A DNA stretch of 64,000 nt. Source: Onchocerca volvulus. Lineage: Eukaryota > Nematoda > Chromadorea > Rhabditida > Onchocercidae. The notes below the pieces were generated by a model. It did not search any database and was not told the DNA's origin. It was given only the letters and a program-made list of their open reading frames with translations. Location: the NCBI GenBank assembly GCA_000499405.2, contig HG738139.1, positions 11,618,616 through 11,682,615 of the forward strand, read 5' to 3'. Within the stretch, counting starts at the first letter, position 1, and each line of letters opens with the position of its first letter. Positions 39,001 to 53,400 of the stretch are shown here, piece after piece. Both the position numbers and the translations under genes were made by a program.

Positions 39001-42000
39001 TTTGATCTTTTTGATAGCTTTCATACTATTATCATATAAGCCGAAAAACAAGCAATATTATTCCACTAAAGGTTAAAGGTCAATAATTTCTCCCTTTATT
39101 TGCGTTTTAAATGATAATATATATGTAGAGATTTAAATGATATTTCGCTTTTACTTATCATATCGACTAATTAATTTTACAAATATTCAAATAAATACTA
39201 AATATGAAATTTTAATGAATATATAAATTTTTATTTTATTTTTTGGATTTTATTATTATTATTATTTTGCTTATTCAATCTTTAAAAAATAAGCAAAAAG
39301 AAAATGAAAATTAGAATAATTTAAAAAAGATATATAATAATTAAAGAAAAAATGAGTATTTTAATAAGTAATTAAATATTTATATTTCTTCATTTTTTTA
39401 TTTCTTCATGCAGATAAACCGATAATATTTCAAATATGATTATTTTCTTTCTCCTATATTTACATAAAAGTAAATATTGAAATAATGGAATACTTTTTTT
39501 GTATATTGATTTTGCATATTTTTTCATTTCCATTTCTTTCCATTTTTCTAATATATATTTGATTGAATATTAATCAGTGGAAAATAAGAGAAAAGATGAA
39601 ATGAATAGATAGTAAGGAAAAAAGAAAATAATTTTAATTATCATTTTCTAAACTTTTTTCATCCATCTTTTTTTTCTTTCGTTCGATCCATTTTTTTCAT
39701 CCAAATTATCTTCATTCTTATCATTTATCTTATCAGCTATCAGATTTGTTGGAAAAATTACTTTAGTAATTTTAGGATCATTTGTATTGTTAGTTTTATT
39801 CATAATCATACTTCTTATATTATCAAATATACATGGTAGTTGGAAAAATTACGTTAATATTTTTCCGGATTATTTATATTATTTTTTGTTTAATTTTTTA
39901 TTATATATTATTCCTATAAATTAAATGATAAGAAATAGTAATGATAATTTTACTTTTCAGTTTCAAAAATTCAAACTTTTCTTTAGAATTTTTTTATTGA
40001 TTTTCCAAATTAATCAATATTTCCGAGATGGTTAAATTTGAGAAATTTTTTTTTTTCAAATTTGAATTATAATTATTTCAAGTTTTTCGAATGTAACTTT
40101 TCGCATCTTTTTGTGATAATTATACTAAACTAATCGAATTAACTTAATTATACTATTTAAATTAACTTAACATAATTAAGTTAATTTTTTTTTGATACGT
40201 ATAAAATATCCATAATTTTCGTTTAATTTCAATTATTCAGTATTAATTCTATTAATTTCTAAATTATTTTAGATAAAATAAAAAATAAAAAATGAAAAAT
40301 AAAAAAGAGATCCAATAAAACGAATATGCCACGAAGACGTCGCGGTGAATATTCTCTCGCTAAATCAACATCATTTTCTATTTTTCCTATCACTAATTCT
40401 TCTGATATGAATTCTGATAAGGTATATTATTCGGCCAAGAATGTTGGCCAAGAGACATATAAGGCTAAAATACGCCTAAATGTTACAATTACACCTGGTG
40501 ATTATACTAATATCACTGATAATTTGTATGATAATGAATCATTTCAACAGTATCAGCAATCAATACAACAAAAAGAAAAAGTCAAAAATAGCTATCGTCG
40601 AGAATTATCCCGATTTTTTTCCCGAGATTTCTCAAAAGATCGTATTGAACATGATGAACATGAACATATGTACAACAGAAATAGACGTCATTGTCGTACA
40701 ATTAGCCATGATTCATCATTTCGAAATTCTTTAAAATATTCATTCGAAAAGATTAAATTACGTGCTAAAAGCCAAAAATATGCTCAACAAGAAATTACGC
40801 CTGCCGGAGAAATGGTTTCATTGCCGGAAATGATGATGACAATGCAACGACATGGCTTATCCGGAAAAAATTCGTGGAGAAAATCGAGAAAAGTCCACAA
40901 GAGTAAAAGTGGTGCGACAAGAAAATTATCAATTAATTATAATTTTTGCAATTAAAATCATCCTTTCAGAAAACTTGTCTAAACAATTTTGTTTTCCATT
41001 ATTTCAATTATTTTAATTTAATTTCTTCCATTTAATTATTTTGATTATCACGAAAATAATTGATTTGAAATTTGTCCGAAACTATCATAAACCGAAGATT
41101 TAGAGACTAAAACTGTTTAATCGGTCTGAGACAGTTTTGAATTTCAGTTCAAATTTCAACTTCAAACAACTCTAATTTTGAATTTTCAATTTTAAACTAT
41201 TGTGGAAATCAAATTATCGAGAGAGAACAATACAATAGATTAAATTTAGAAGAAATTGAAATTAGTTGAAATTTGCAACATCATTAAATTAATTATTTTC
41301 ACAAAAATTTTTTAAAATTGGAGAAAATTTTTGAAAATAGTTCAAAATTAGCTTTACAATTTAACCAAAATTCATTAATAGTTGAAAATAATTTTTTAAA
41401 TGGATGAGAGAAAAATGAAAATTCTTTTATAATTTTTATAATTTTTTTCTTTCTAAGTTTCGAAATTTGAAACTTATCTTTTTAATTCTTCAATAAAATA
41501 TTTGTTAATATTTAAAATAAATTTTAATTTTCTATTTCAGATGCGTTCGTCAATAGCCAAGAATGGACATTATGTCGTGGTGTTGCTGAACTCAAATTAG
41601 TTAGTTTATTTATTTATTTTAGCAAATTTTCCTTTTTTGTTTACTTTTTTCATTTTTTTGTTTTTTTTTTTCGAATTTTTTTCCTTTTATTCATTTTTTT
41701 GTGAATTTTTCATTTATCATTTTTTTTCTAAGTTTTGTTCTTTATTTTTTTTTTTTTTTGATGTAACATAAAATATAAAATAAATTTTTCAATTTTCATC
41801 TAAATTATTTACTTTCTGAGACTTATTTTTATTTTTATTTGAATATTTCATTTCTAAAAACTTTGTTTTATTGCATTTGTCATAATAATAGTTGATACAG
41901 TAATTGCTTAAATTTTTCAAATTTTTTAATTTAAATCACAAAATAAAAAGTAGCATTTATATCTTTATTATAAAAACTATTTTTAGTAGTAGTAATATTC

Positions 42001-45000
42001 ATATAGGATATTCAGTTATTCATTTCAAATTATATTTCGATTGGTAATTTGCATAACGAAGAAAAAAACGAAATTTAACGAAGAGATGAATGAAGAGCTA
42101 GAAATGTTAATTGTAATTATCTCATTTTAGAGTTGACAGGTACAGTTGACAGATAGAATTGAAATGCATTTTAAAAAATATGCCATCTTTCAATTTTGAC
42201 ACATTTGACATGTTTAAAAAACGATGAAATGTTAATTACTTCGTTGATTTCTAACTTTTTCATTATTCAAAAATATTTAACTTTTTCAAAAAATTAAAAT
42301 TCATCATTTTTGCTTTTTCATGAAATTAAAATTCATCACATAATGAAAAAATAATGAAAAAAAGAATTGCTCCCTTTTTTTTCTTTTTTCATTCTATTTT
42401 CTTTTTTTTTTAACTTTTTTTGTAAATATAGGATATTTCGATAAATTTAAATTAATTAGTTAACAAACTAGTTTGCTTTTTTTCTTTTCTTTCTTCTTGC
42501 TTATTTTACTGATATTACAAATTTTTTTTTCGAATATTTTGAAATTTTTAAAATTTTTTGAATTTACAAAAGTTAATATTTACGGAAAGTTAAAAATTAT
42601 ATAATTTAAACAATGCAAAAAATTGCTTGATATTTTATGAAATCAAAGTTTTAGCGATTTTTTTTCAAATAATTTTTACCAACAAGGAAGAAATAAATAT
42701 ATCTGGATATATTGTTTCATCAATTGATTTCAATTTTTTATCAAAAGGATCGAAATCTTTGAAGATTTGGTGCTTTGTAGATTTTCCGATGAATATGAAA
42801 TACTTGTTCATATTTTTACACATACGATGATGAATGATTGCTGAAATAGATAAATTAGTGATAAAATGATAAGTTAATGATAAAGTGGTAGTTTAATGAT
42901 GACATATTTTTTATTCATTTACTATGCTATTTATTATGATATCATGGTTTGGAGTTAATATTTTATCACTAATTTATCTTGACGATAAAACTCTATCTAT
43001 TCCCTCATTAAAATGAATGTCGCAGCATTACTGTGCGATAATAAATAATCGGCGGCGATATGATTTTATCACTAAATTATCATTTTATCCCCATAACACC
43101 ACTTTATCTTTTTTTTTTTCTTGCTGTTCTGAAAAAAAACAAAACAAAACAAAACAAAAACGAATGATTCGATTGGATCATCGGTCGTGCTTATAATCGA
43201 TTAAATTACGATCATGTTCGTATTAATCGATCGAATCATCGATCATGTTCATATTAATCGATCAGATCATCAATTATCCTGTGTTAATGAATTAGATCAT
43301 TAATTTCATTGATTTTACAAGTTAGAAGTAATGAAAAATGAGGTAAAAATTAATAGTGATTAATTCCTATCTCAATGAGAAAAGGAATAAGTAATATAAT
43401 TTTGATTTTGTATATCTTTATTCATTACATAATTTTATTTTGTAATAATTCAATGCGAATTTGATTTATGGATAAATCATAATTTATTATATTAAATTTA
43501 TTCTATTATTATACTAATTTAAATTATAATTATATCGTTTATATTATATTGTACTTATTCCATTTTTACCATATCATTCTCTTTTTTCTTTAAGTGCTAA
43601 AAATGTTGTATTAATTAATTAACCTGTCATTTTCTAATTATTTTATGGCTCGTTAATGTTAAATTATATCATTGGAAATTGGCGGGTAAAGTGATAGACG
43701 AGGTCAAATCATTGGAAAGGTCATTGAAATGACCCAAAAACATCTGCTTAGAACAACTATTCTTCCTTCATCTTATTGTATGACAACTGTATCGCAATTC
43801 AAATAGCAATTGTATAATCTTAAATTATTCCTACCAGTTATTCATTTCCTATATTTAAATACTTAAATTATTTCTACCATTTATTCTTTTCCTATATTAA
43901 ATATAAAATTCAATACTTTGTTATTGTTGTTGTAATCAATTAAACAGTTATTGATTATTTCTAATAGTCAATTTAAATGTTATTTTTATTGTTTCATCGT
44001 CGTATTAATCAATTAAGATATTATTGTTGTGTTAATCTTTTGTAATTAATCATATAAAATATTAATTTGTTTTAATTGTTGTTATTAATCTACTAAAGTG
44101 TTATTATTATTGTTGCTATTAATTACTTTAGCTGATTAATTATGATTAATTAATTAAAATATGATTTTTGTAAATTTAATGAACTAAAACATATTTTAGT
44201 TGACTAGCAAATTTTAAAACGAAATTTTTTTTTTTTTAAATTTAATCAAATTACTTTTTAAATAATTAATTTAATTTCTTTTTGTCGAAATTAAAAATGA
44301 TATATCAGGACAGTATTGTTATTTATATATTTAAGTATCATTATTATTGTCAGATTTATCTATACCAGTATTACTACTATCAAATTTATCTATGTCAATA
44401 ATTATTATTATCACTACATCAATATCATCATTATCAGATTATCACTTTCAATTCTGATAAAACACTGAATTATCATTTATGGGAAATTATGAATTGATCA
44501 GCTAAAAGTATGCAAAAAATTTTGTTATGCAGTCTAATTCTATATTTCATTGAATAAATTATTTAATTGCTATAAGCGATTGAAAAATTTTTAGTCTTTA
44601 AACTGATTATCATGAGAATTAAATTAATTGTCGTGACGAATTTTTCTCTCTTGCCCATAATATTCCCCAAACGAGAACAAAATTTTCACGCAAAAAATTT
44701 TCAAAATTATATTGATTCAAATTTGAAATTCAATTTAATTAGATGAAAATTTCTCATTGCATAACTAACTAATTAAATCATAAATCATTCTAACAATTTG
44801 CTTAATTGAATGAATCATTTCAAATCCTAAATGTCATTATTTATTGAATTCTCGCAATACTTTATTTCCGACTATTTCGTGACATTTATCAATTTTCTAA
44901 TTATTCATTGTCTATTTAATTGGAAACACTTAACTAATTATAATTGAAAACCTAATTTATTGATTTATTCATGGCTTATAAAATAGAAAGATAAGTGGAA

Positions 45001-47685
45001 AATAAAAGTTTAAATTATCACTTGATAGATTAGTTTCAGGATTTAGAAAAATATTAATTTCTTATAATGTTTATAATTAACTCATTAACTTATTAAATAA
45101 TTTTTTCGCAGTTGTTTCTTTTAAATTATTAACTTATATAGCATTAATAATTAAATTAAATTTATTAACTTATTAGAGTATTAAAAATATTATATATGAT
45201 ATTATTGCGATATAGAAAATTGCAAAATTTTTAATCAAAAAAAGTTTAAAATTCCATTTTTTTTTTCTGAAATGAAAAAATTATTGATTATATTAATGTC
45301 ACACTAATGTCACATTGTCACCATTATGTTTTCGAAGACATTTTTTTCGGATGTTATTTTGTCCTTGACAGTTGACCTCGACAAAGATTGTTTGTAATTA
45401 GGATTTGGCAGCATGCCACAAACAGACGAAGGTTATTCTCGTAGAGTTAATTAAAAATACTGAACTCAGATATGTTTACTTATATTCAAATTTTTTAGAT
45501 TATCTGTTTGTTGTCAGAAATGATAGCAGAACAATAGATTTTCTTATTATACTTACAGTTACTTTACTCAATAAAAAAAAAAATGAAATATTTTAATTAC
45601 TATATCGGAATTGTAATAAATATAAATTTTAGAAATAAAATCTAAAAACAAAAAAAACTTTTTTTTTGTTCTACTAATTTAAATTTTTTTTCCCTCTTCT
45701 TCCCTCCATATTATTTGACCTCAAAAAAGAAGTTTTATTTTTTTTTTGTCAATTTTATAAATTTGGAGCAAACATCAGCTGTCTAGTTGACGATGAAAAT
45801 TTGAAAAATTTACGTCTACTTATTAAACCTTTTTTTTTTTTTGTTTATTTCATTTCTTATTTGGTTGAAATTTTTACCATTGTTCGAACGCCAAAACATC
45901 AATCAATTGCTGAATTCTTTTCAATCATTGTTTTACAAACCGTTCCACAAAAGTTTGAATAATTGATGGCCCATTTTTGAACTTGTCAGTTTCTTTTTTT
46001 TTTTTTTGAAATATATTTTTATAATCATTGTTGTTCTTTTTTTTTTTCTTCTTTCCTTCCTTTTTTTTTTTTTTGAAATTTCGAAAAAAAAAAAAAGACA
46101 GTAAAAGCAATCACATCTCTTTTATTGCCCTTTTTTATTCCATCTTTCTATAGCTAAAACAAATGAATTTTATATTCGATCATTTAAAAAATATTTTCGA
46201 TTATATTTTCAAAATAAATATTTAAAAAAAAAACTGAAACGAAAAAAATTTAATTCTAGTAATTGAATTTTTTTTTCATTAAGTTTATTTTTTTTTTCTT
46301 AAAAATTTGCCTCATAGCTTTTGTTTTTTCCGCAGTTTTATATATATATATTTTTTTTTGTTTTTTTTCTTTTTTTTTTTGTGATTATTATTTTCAATTT
46401 TCTATTTTCTATTTTATTCGTTTTCCTTCTTTCTTTTTTTTTTTTTACTTTTTTTACTTTGAAATATTTATATTTTTTTAATTGATAATTTCAAAATGTA
46501 ATTTTTTTTTAATTTTGCCAAAAATAAAACTTAAAACTTTTTATTTTGTATTTTTTATAGGGTCTTGTTGGATCATTACATAGTGGGAAAACATCTCTTG
46601 TACATCGTTATTTGACTGGTGCTTATACAACCGAAGAATCACCTGAAGGTTATTTTTATTTTTAAAATTTTTAAAGTTTTCTTTAATTTTCCCCTTTTAT
46701 AATTTCGAAAAAAAAAGAAAGAATTTCAAAATTAATTTGAAATATTTTAAAAATTTATTGAATTGCAAACTTTTGCGGGGAATTTTCTCTATTAGATTTT
46801 TAATTGAACTATAAATTTTAGTATTTTTTTTTTTAATTTATTAAATTTTGGACTTTTGTACTTTTTCTTTTCAGTCCATTTGTTCTTTTTCTAATTCCTC
46901 GGAAGTTCAAATTTTTTTATTTAAAAAAAAAAGTAAATCACTTACAGGTGGTCGTTTCAAGAAAGAAGTCGTACTTGACGGTCAAAGTTATTTATTACTT
47001 ATACGTGACGAAGGAAGTGCTCCACCTGATTATCAGGTTCTTTTTTTTTTGTTGAAATTTAATTCGAATTAAATTGAATTTAAAAAAAAAAAAAGTGAGG
47101 ATCCAAATTTCAAAAATTCACTTAAATTTGTATTTTAAAATCAGTATTATGGGAAATGCATTATTTTTGTTGGGAATTGTTATTATTAAAATTCCTTTTT
47201 TTTTTTCAATTTTTCAAGCTTAGAATATCGATTTTATGATGATAAATTACAAGAAAATAAAAAATATATAAAGAATAAATTGATTAAATTTCTAAAATAA
47301 AATTATTTTAAAAATTGCAAAATTTTCAAAAATTTTCCATAAATTTCAAAAAATATTTTAATTTTGATTTCTGAACTAAACCTTCTTACTACTATTAGTT
47401 GAAATATTTTCAAATCTATTTCTGATGTAATTAATTATTCGACAATTGTAATTAATAATCCATCGATTGTTTAATCGGTGGCAGAATCATATTTATTCAT
47501 ACAGCTGTTAAAATTTATAATAAATTCAAATTTGAAAAATTACAATTCCTTTCTTTCTCTAACTTCTCTCTCTAATTTTATTATACATGCCAAAAAAAAT
47601 TGAATCTGATTGATTGTAAATTTTCAATAACATGTGCCAATTCCTACTTTTTAATTGTATTACTTCATTTTTCCCTTTTCTCTCT

Positions 47686-47716
<31 letters not shown>

Positions 47717-50444
47717 CGCCCCCTTCCTTTTCATATATTTGATGATTTTATTAAGTTCCCATCCCCAACCATCTGTCACCTCCCAGGTGACATAAAAATT
47801 TCACAATAGTTTCATTCATCTAGTTTTTCAAAAAATTTGGTTTTGTTTCATATTTGAAAGAAGAAATCAGAAATTAAAACTGGTGAAAACTGGAAAGTTT
47901 TCATTTTATTTATATTTAATTAGTAAACTTTCCTCAATTATAGGCCCTTTTTCTCTTTTTTCTAATATTTCTTGAAAAATTTTTCGTCATTTTCATTACT
48001 AATTTTTATTGTCTCATTTTTTATATTATTAATAGCCATTATTGTTTTTCATTATTTCAATAACTTTCTTACGAATATTTCATATAAAATCTTTCATTAT
48101 TTTCATTATTGATTTTTACTATTTTAATTTATTATATTTTTACTATCATTTTTGTCAATTTCTTTTCGTTATTTTTTACTCAATTATTATTTTATTAACT
48201 ACATAATAACTATTAATAATATTAATTTTTATATTTAATTTTTTGATCTATCATTTTATCAAATTTTGCAAATATTTGAAATTTTTGCAAATATTTCAAA
48301 TTTTCAATCATTAAATTATACTTTTTTAAATTTATATAGATATTTTGGTTACAGTTTACGCAGTGGGTAGATGCTATAATTTTTGTCTTTTCATTGGAAA
48401 GTCAGGAAAGTATCGAAACTGCTTTACATTATTACGAACAAATGGCGAAATATCGGAATATTAATGAAATACCGGTAATGATGGTTGCAACACAGGTAAA
48501 TTAATTATTTTTGCTGCAATTATTGATTAATTAAAATTTTAATCCATCTGGAAAATATTGAAATATTCTCCAATAATCTGGAAATTTAGTATGCAAAGTA
48601 TTTGAGATTAAAAATGTCGAAATTCCTCCTATTATTATTAAGCAGATTAATATGAATAACAATGATGATGATTATAATTATGATGGTAATGATGATGGTG
48701 ATTATTATAATAGCGATCATTATGATGATGATGATGATGATGATGATTAGAAGATAATTTTACTCCATTTTACTTCCAAATACTTAGCATCTTAAATTCT
48801 CTTGACTAATTTAACATTGTGATAAAAATGATGATAATGATGATGACGTTATTTAGACGATAATTTTAACATTTTAATTCCAAATATTTAACATCCTAAA
48901 TTTCTTGGCTAATTTAATGTTATGATAAAAATTTGACATAAATTATTTTTAAAATTGTAAATATTGTTATATTCATTATCTATGTTTGCAATAAATTTCA
49001 ATTTTCAATTTGAAAAATTTCCGAGTAAAAATTGATATCACCATACATATGATTAAGTATCGGTTACAATAAATAAGTTTTTTGTCAAGAAACAATTATA
49101 ATATTTATTAAATGAAATTAAATTGAATTTTAAGGCAACTAAAACGTGAAAAAGTTTTAGGATGCCGTGACAGAATCAAATCCACGTGTAATAAGTGAAC
49201 AAGAAGGACGTCAAATGGCGAAAAATTTACCAAAATGTTCAGCATACTATGAAACATGTTCAACGTATGGTTTAAACGTGGAGCGAGTATTTAAGGATGG
49301 TTTGTTTTACTAAATTTTTATTTGATATCAGAAATTAAGAAATTAAAATATTTCTGGTATTGTTGATAAATTTTAGAAAAATAATTGGCATAACCTAATT
49401 GTATTTAATAGCTCGACGTTGATAAAATTTTATCACATATCTCATTCATTTTTAGTTTGGGAAAATAAGTAAATGTAAGAAATGCAGTATTTAAATGTTG
49501 ATTTAATTTAAATTTAGCGTCAAATTTAAAATTAATTTAAATTTGTTAATATTAGCAAAGAAATAAATTCTTATGATATTTGAAAATTATATTTAAGTTA
49601 CAAATGGCAAGTGGACTATTTTTAAATCTGATGCTTTTTTTTTTGTTATTAATCTTTTATTTTTAATGTAAAATTTAAAAAATCTTTGATATCACTCATT
49701 GCTTTAATTTAATTCCATTCACTTTATTTAATTAAAAAATAAAGCTCGAATTTCATCTAATATTTGCTACTAGTATAATTCGAGCTAAACTGAATTAAAT
49801 AAACTTAATGAGTTTGAAACTTTTTAATTGAAAATTATTTACAACTATATTTTAGGCAATTTTTTAAATTTTTGCAAAAAGAAGCATTTAATTCTCAACA
49901 ATTTGCAACAAGCAATATGTGCAAAAATTTAAATTGTAGAATTAATTGGTTAAATTCTACCGAATTGACTGTTCTTATATCTGATCAAAGAAATTACGCC
50001 GAAAGTTTCGAGCAACCTCGATTATCATTTCAAATTTCAAGAAATCGTTCAATTGTTATGTTAGAGAAAATTTTTTGAAATTCAAAAATTTTTTAGAAAT
50101 TAAAGTCAAATTGAAATTTCAAAATTTATCTTTAAAAAAATTTTTTCTCTCTAGGATGAAAGAAGATAAGTAAGATATTCTATAATAACATTCAAAAAAA
50201 ACAAATGAATGTTATTGTAAAATATTCTACTTGCTTACTTTTTTTTTTTTTCTAAAATATACCATTTATATTGATAACAATTTTTTGATAACAAAATTTT
50301 TTCTGTTTAAATTTAAAATTTTGAATTAACGGAAATTTTATGTGAAAATTTTCTCTCATATAATTCACAGAATAACAAAAAAATTAATACTAATAATAAA
50401 TCATCATCATTTTGTTATAATTTAATGGTAATTTAAATATTAAA

Positions 50445-50490
<46 letters not shown>

Positions 50491-53400
50491 AGGGATAAAG
50501 AAAGAAAGATGATTTAAAAAAAGAAGTAAGTGATAAACATCTAATATATAATATAAAATATTCCCTTCCGGTATCAGAGTTAATTATTGTTATTTTCTAG
50601 CAGATGAAAAAGACAGGTAAGGAGAAAAAAAAAAGATGATATTATCAATCGTATGCCAGATGTTCCATTTTACATCATGTCAATCAACGTCGTTTTATTC
50701 TCAAAAATATCATTATCATTATCATCGTCATTATTTTCATCATCATCATCATCGTCGTTATTATTCTTGTTCATTTCTGTTCATTATTTTTTTATTTCCG
50801 TTTAATTTTGTCTATTTCACATTATATCAATCAATTAAAATCATCATCATCATCATTATCATCATTATTATCATTATCATTATCATCGTCATTATTTTCA
50901 TCATCACCATCACTATCATCATCATCATCGTCGTTATTATTCTTGTTCACTTCTGTTCATTATTTTTTCATTTCCGTTTAATTCTGTCTATTTCACATTA
51001 TATCAATCAACGCCATTTTATTCTTCAAATCATCATCATCATTATCATCATTATTATTATTATCATTTTTCATTTTTATTTTATCATCGTCATTAAAAGA
51101 ACATAAATTATTACTATTATATTCTGTATTCAATTTCATCCATTAATTTTTCATTTCCATTCAGTTTTATCCGTTTTTGTTTTTGATCCTTTTCATCAGT
51201 TTCATTCTCGATCTTATTTTTTAATTTTATTCGATACAAAAAAAAAAGAGAAAGAAACGCGAAATTTCTAATTGAATTTATTTACTACTTCTATGCTATT
51301 TTATCCATTTTCAATTTATTTTGCAATGAAATTTATCGGAATTTTATTATTTAATCTTTTTTAGACATTAAAAAAATAATTTTAGCTATTTGATTTTTCC
51401 TATCAGATACTGATAATAAATCATAATATTTTTTGCACTATTTTTATCTTCTCTTTTTTTCACTCTTTTTTATTCCTCTCTCGATATTTGAGGTTTTTTT
51501 CTGCCAGATGTTTTCTTCCTTTCTGTCTTCTAATGATTCGAAGTATTGATGGATTTATTGTTATAGCAATTTTGCTAGTTCGATAATATAAAACAGTAAT
51601 GATAATTTATTAAGATCGAAAAAAAAAATTCTAATTTTTCTTTAATATTCATTTTCAGAGAATATATTAATAAAGAAATAATGACAATATTAAGAATAAA
51701 AAAGAATTTAATTTTCTTTTAATATTTAAATCCAGAAAATATATTACTATGCATTATTAATAAATGCTGATATAATTGGTATAATTGTTTGATTACATTA
51801 AATCTGAAACTGTTATTCCATTACAGTATCATTCTTTCATGCTAGTAACATCTACCGTATCTCTTTTACGGTACCATCGTAATACAATTAACTGTATAGA
51901 TTCAATAAACTAAAATATTTATGCAATGAGGGATTGCATTATTATATTTATATGTATATATTTTATATCGTATTCCAGTTCTTTTATATTGAAAAGATAA
52001 GAACGACATTTTTGCTATCAAATTAAGAGTTACAGTATATTCCGATGAAAATGTAGATGAAAGAAGCTGATAAACTTAATCGAAAATTCTATTCTATATA
52101 ATTAAAAAGGAAAAAAATCATTCAGTAATGTGTCTTGCTATTGATATTATTATCTTTATCATCATATATAATAATTGTTATCAGTATTTCTGTTATCATC
52201 ATTGTCATCAGCACAACAACAATATTGCATCAATAATAATAGCACATGATCATTGTCATTTATCATCAACGTAACAATCAATATTATATCAGAATAATAA
52301 TGCGTCATTATTATTATCATTGATATAACAGCAGTATTATATGAATAATAATAATATGTCATGATTATCGTAATCATCATTATTATCATCATTGTTATGT
52401 TAATAATGATATTATATGCATAATATTGTTGGTAATAATGATGATTACAAAAATTGATGAATGTATATAACTTTAATAACACATATTTCAACTTGTTGTC
52501 ATCAAATTTTTAATATAAAAAATCAATATTTTTTCGTAAAACTTGATTATTGCCTTAACTCAAGGTCAACTTAATATTCAAATATGATACATTCATTCAT
52601 CCATATCATATCTTTATTTTTCTTTCCTTTTTACATCCATTTCCAAATTCATTTTATACTTCAATTTTATTGGTACTCATTAATTAGATATCATATCAAT
52701 TATCAATTATAGGATGCAAATTTGGTAAATTTAATTATTCACTGCAAGCAAATGTTACTTTCAAATATATATTTTCCCTTTTTTTTTCTTTTTTCTTTAA
52801 TTTCTTAATGAAATTTAAGAATTCTCTGAAAAATTGAAGACAAATATAACAAAAAGATATATAATTGTTATTAATATGTCTGAATTTAAAGAAAAAAAAA
52901 AAAGAAAATTATATCGATTTTTTAACAATTGATCAGATATGTAAGATTTAAAATTAAACTATGAAATATTTGATTTATCTGAATTAACTCTTTGAAGATT
53001 TTATCTGAACACTTCTACCTCTACTAATTAGATGTTGTCAACAACCAAAAAAAATAGTTGCAAATCATAAATGTTGAAAAAAAAAAGACGCAAAACAGGT
53101 TTCATTTGTAATTTTCCGTAATAAATCAAATAGACTGAATTAAACGCAACAAAAAAAAGAATAAGTATTAAAATTTATAAAAAATGAAAGGTATTATGTG
53201 TATGTTTTGAAAAAATTTGTGTCAGGCAATTATTCTTAACTTTGTCAAATTTTTAGTATATCAAAATAAATGGATAAATATTTTAGAAAAAAAAAAACAA
53301 TTTAAGTAATTCCTGTCATCATTCTAAATTTATTCTTACCGTATGATTTTAAATTGTTGGAAATAATCTCTTTCGAAATCTATTTATTAATTTAAATTAA

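Larger units (their letters stand above)
20061..41540 (+). other. AGAP intron 1 (21.5 kb)
   Basis: GTTAGC donor to TCTATTTCAG acceptor. Besides the two candidate first exons (26360 and 40326) it holds arrays at 23640-24020, 29345-29870, 30355-30780 and 34527-34690, a direct duplication at 28159-28405, ACGT-rich clusters (28515-28600, 32222-32250), a C-rich block (31719-31822), a GT-rich block (36331-36610), an ATC microsatellite (36030-36075) and a DR1 motif at 37357. The rest is T- and A-rich sequence in which I see nothing specific. Confidence 0.75.
41600..46560 (+). other. AGAP intron 2
   Basis: GTTAGT donor to TTTTATAG acceptor, about 5 kb. It contains a GATA-box cluster with an exact 20-bp inverted repeat (42848-43110), an ATCGATC-rich tandem array (43150-43310), receptor-type half sites near 43700-43730 and poly-T tracts near the 3' end. 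Open frames here (42627, 45405, 46263) are not supported as exons. Confidence 0.7.

Noticed and set aside
45392..45596. Possible extra exon ([10 protein letters not shown] between ATTAG and GTTATT, phase 0 at both ends) and the 63-codon frame behind it
   Set aside because: Inclusion would insert residues between ELKL and the P-loop strand GLVG, breaking the domain. The frame start is a TTG.
50636..51106. 156-residue frame with Ile and His runs
   Set aside because: A reading of ATC/ATT repeats and their 177-bp duplication. No complex segment, no splice context.
52162..52491. 109-residue minus-strand frame
   Set aside because: It is built from ATA/ATC repeats, rich in Ile, Met and Tyr, with no independent support.
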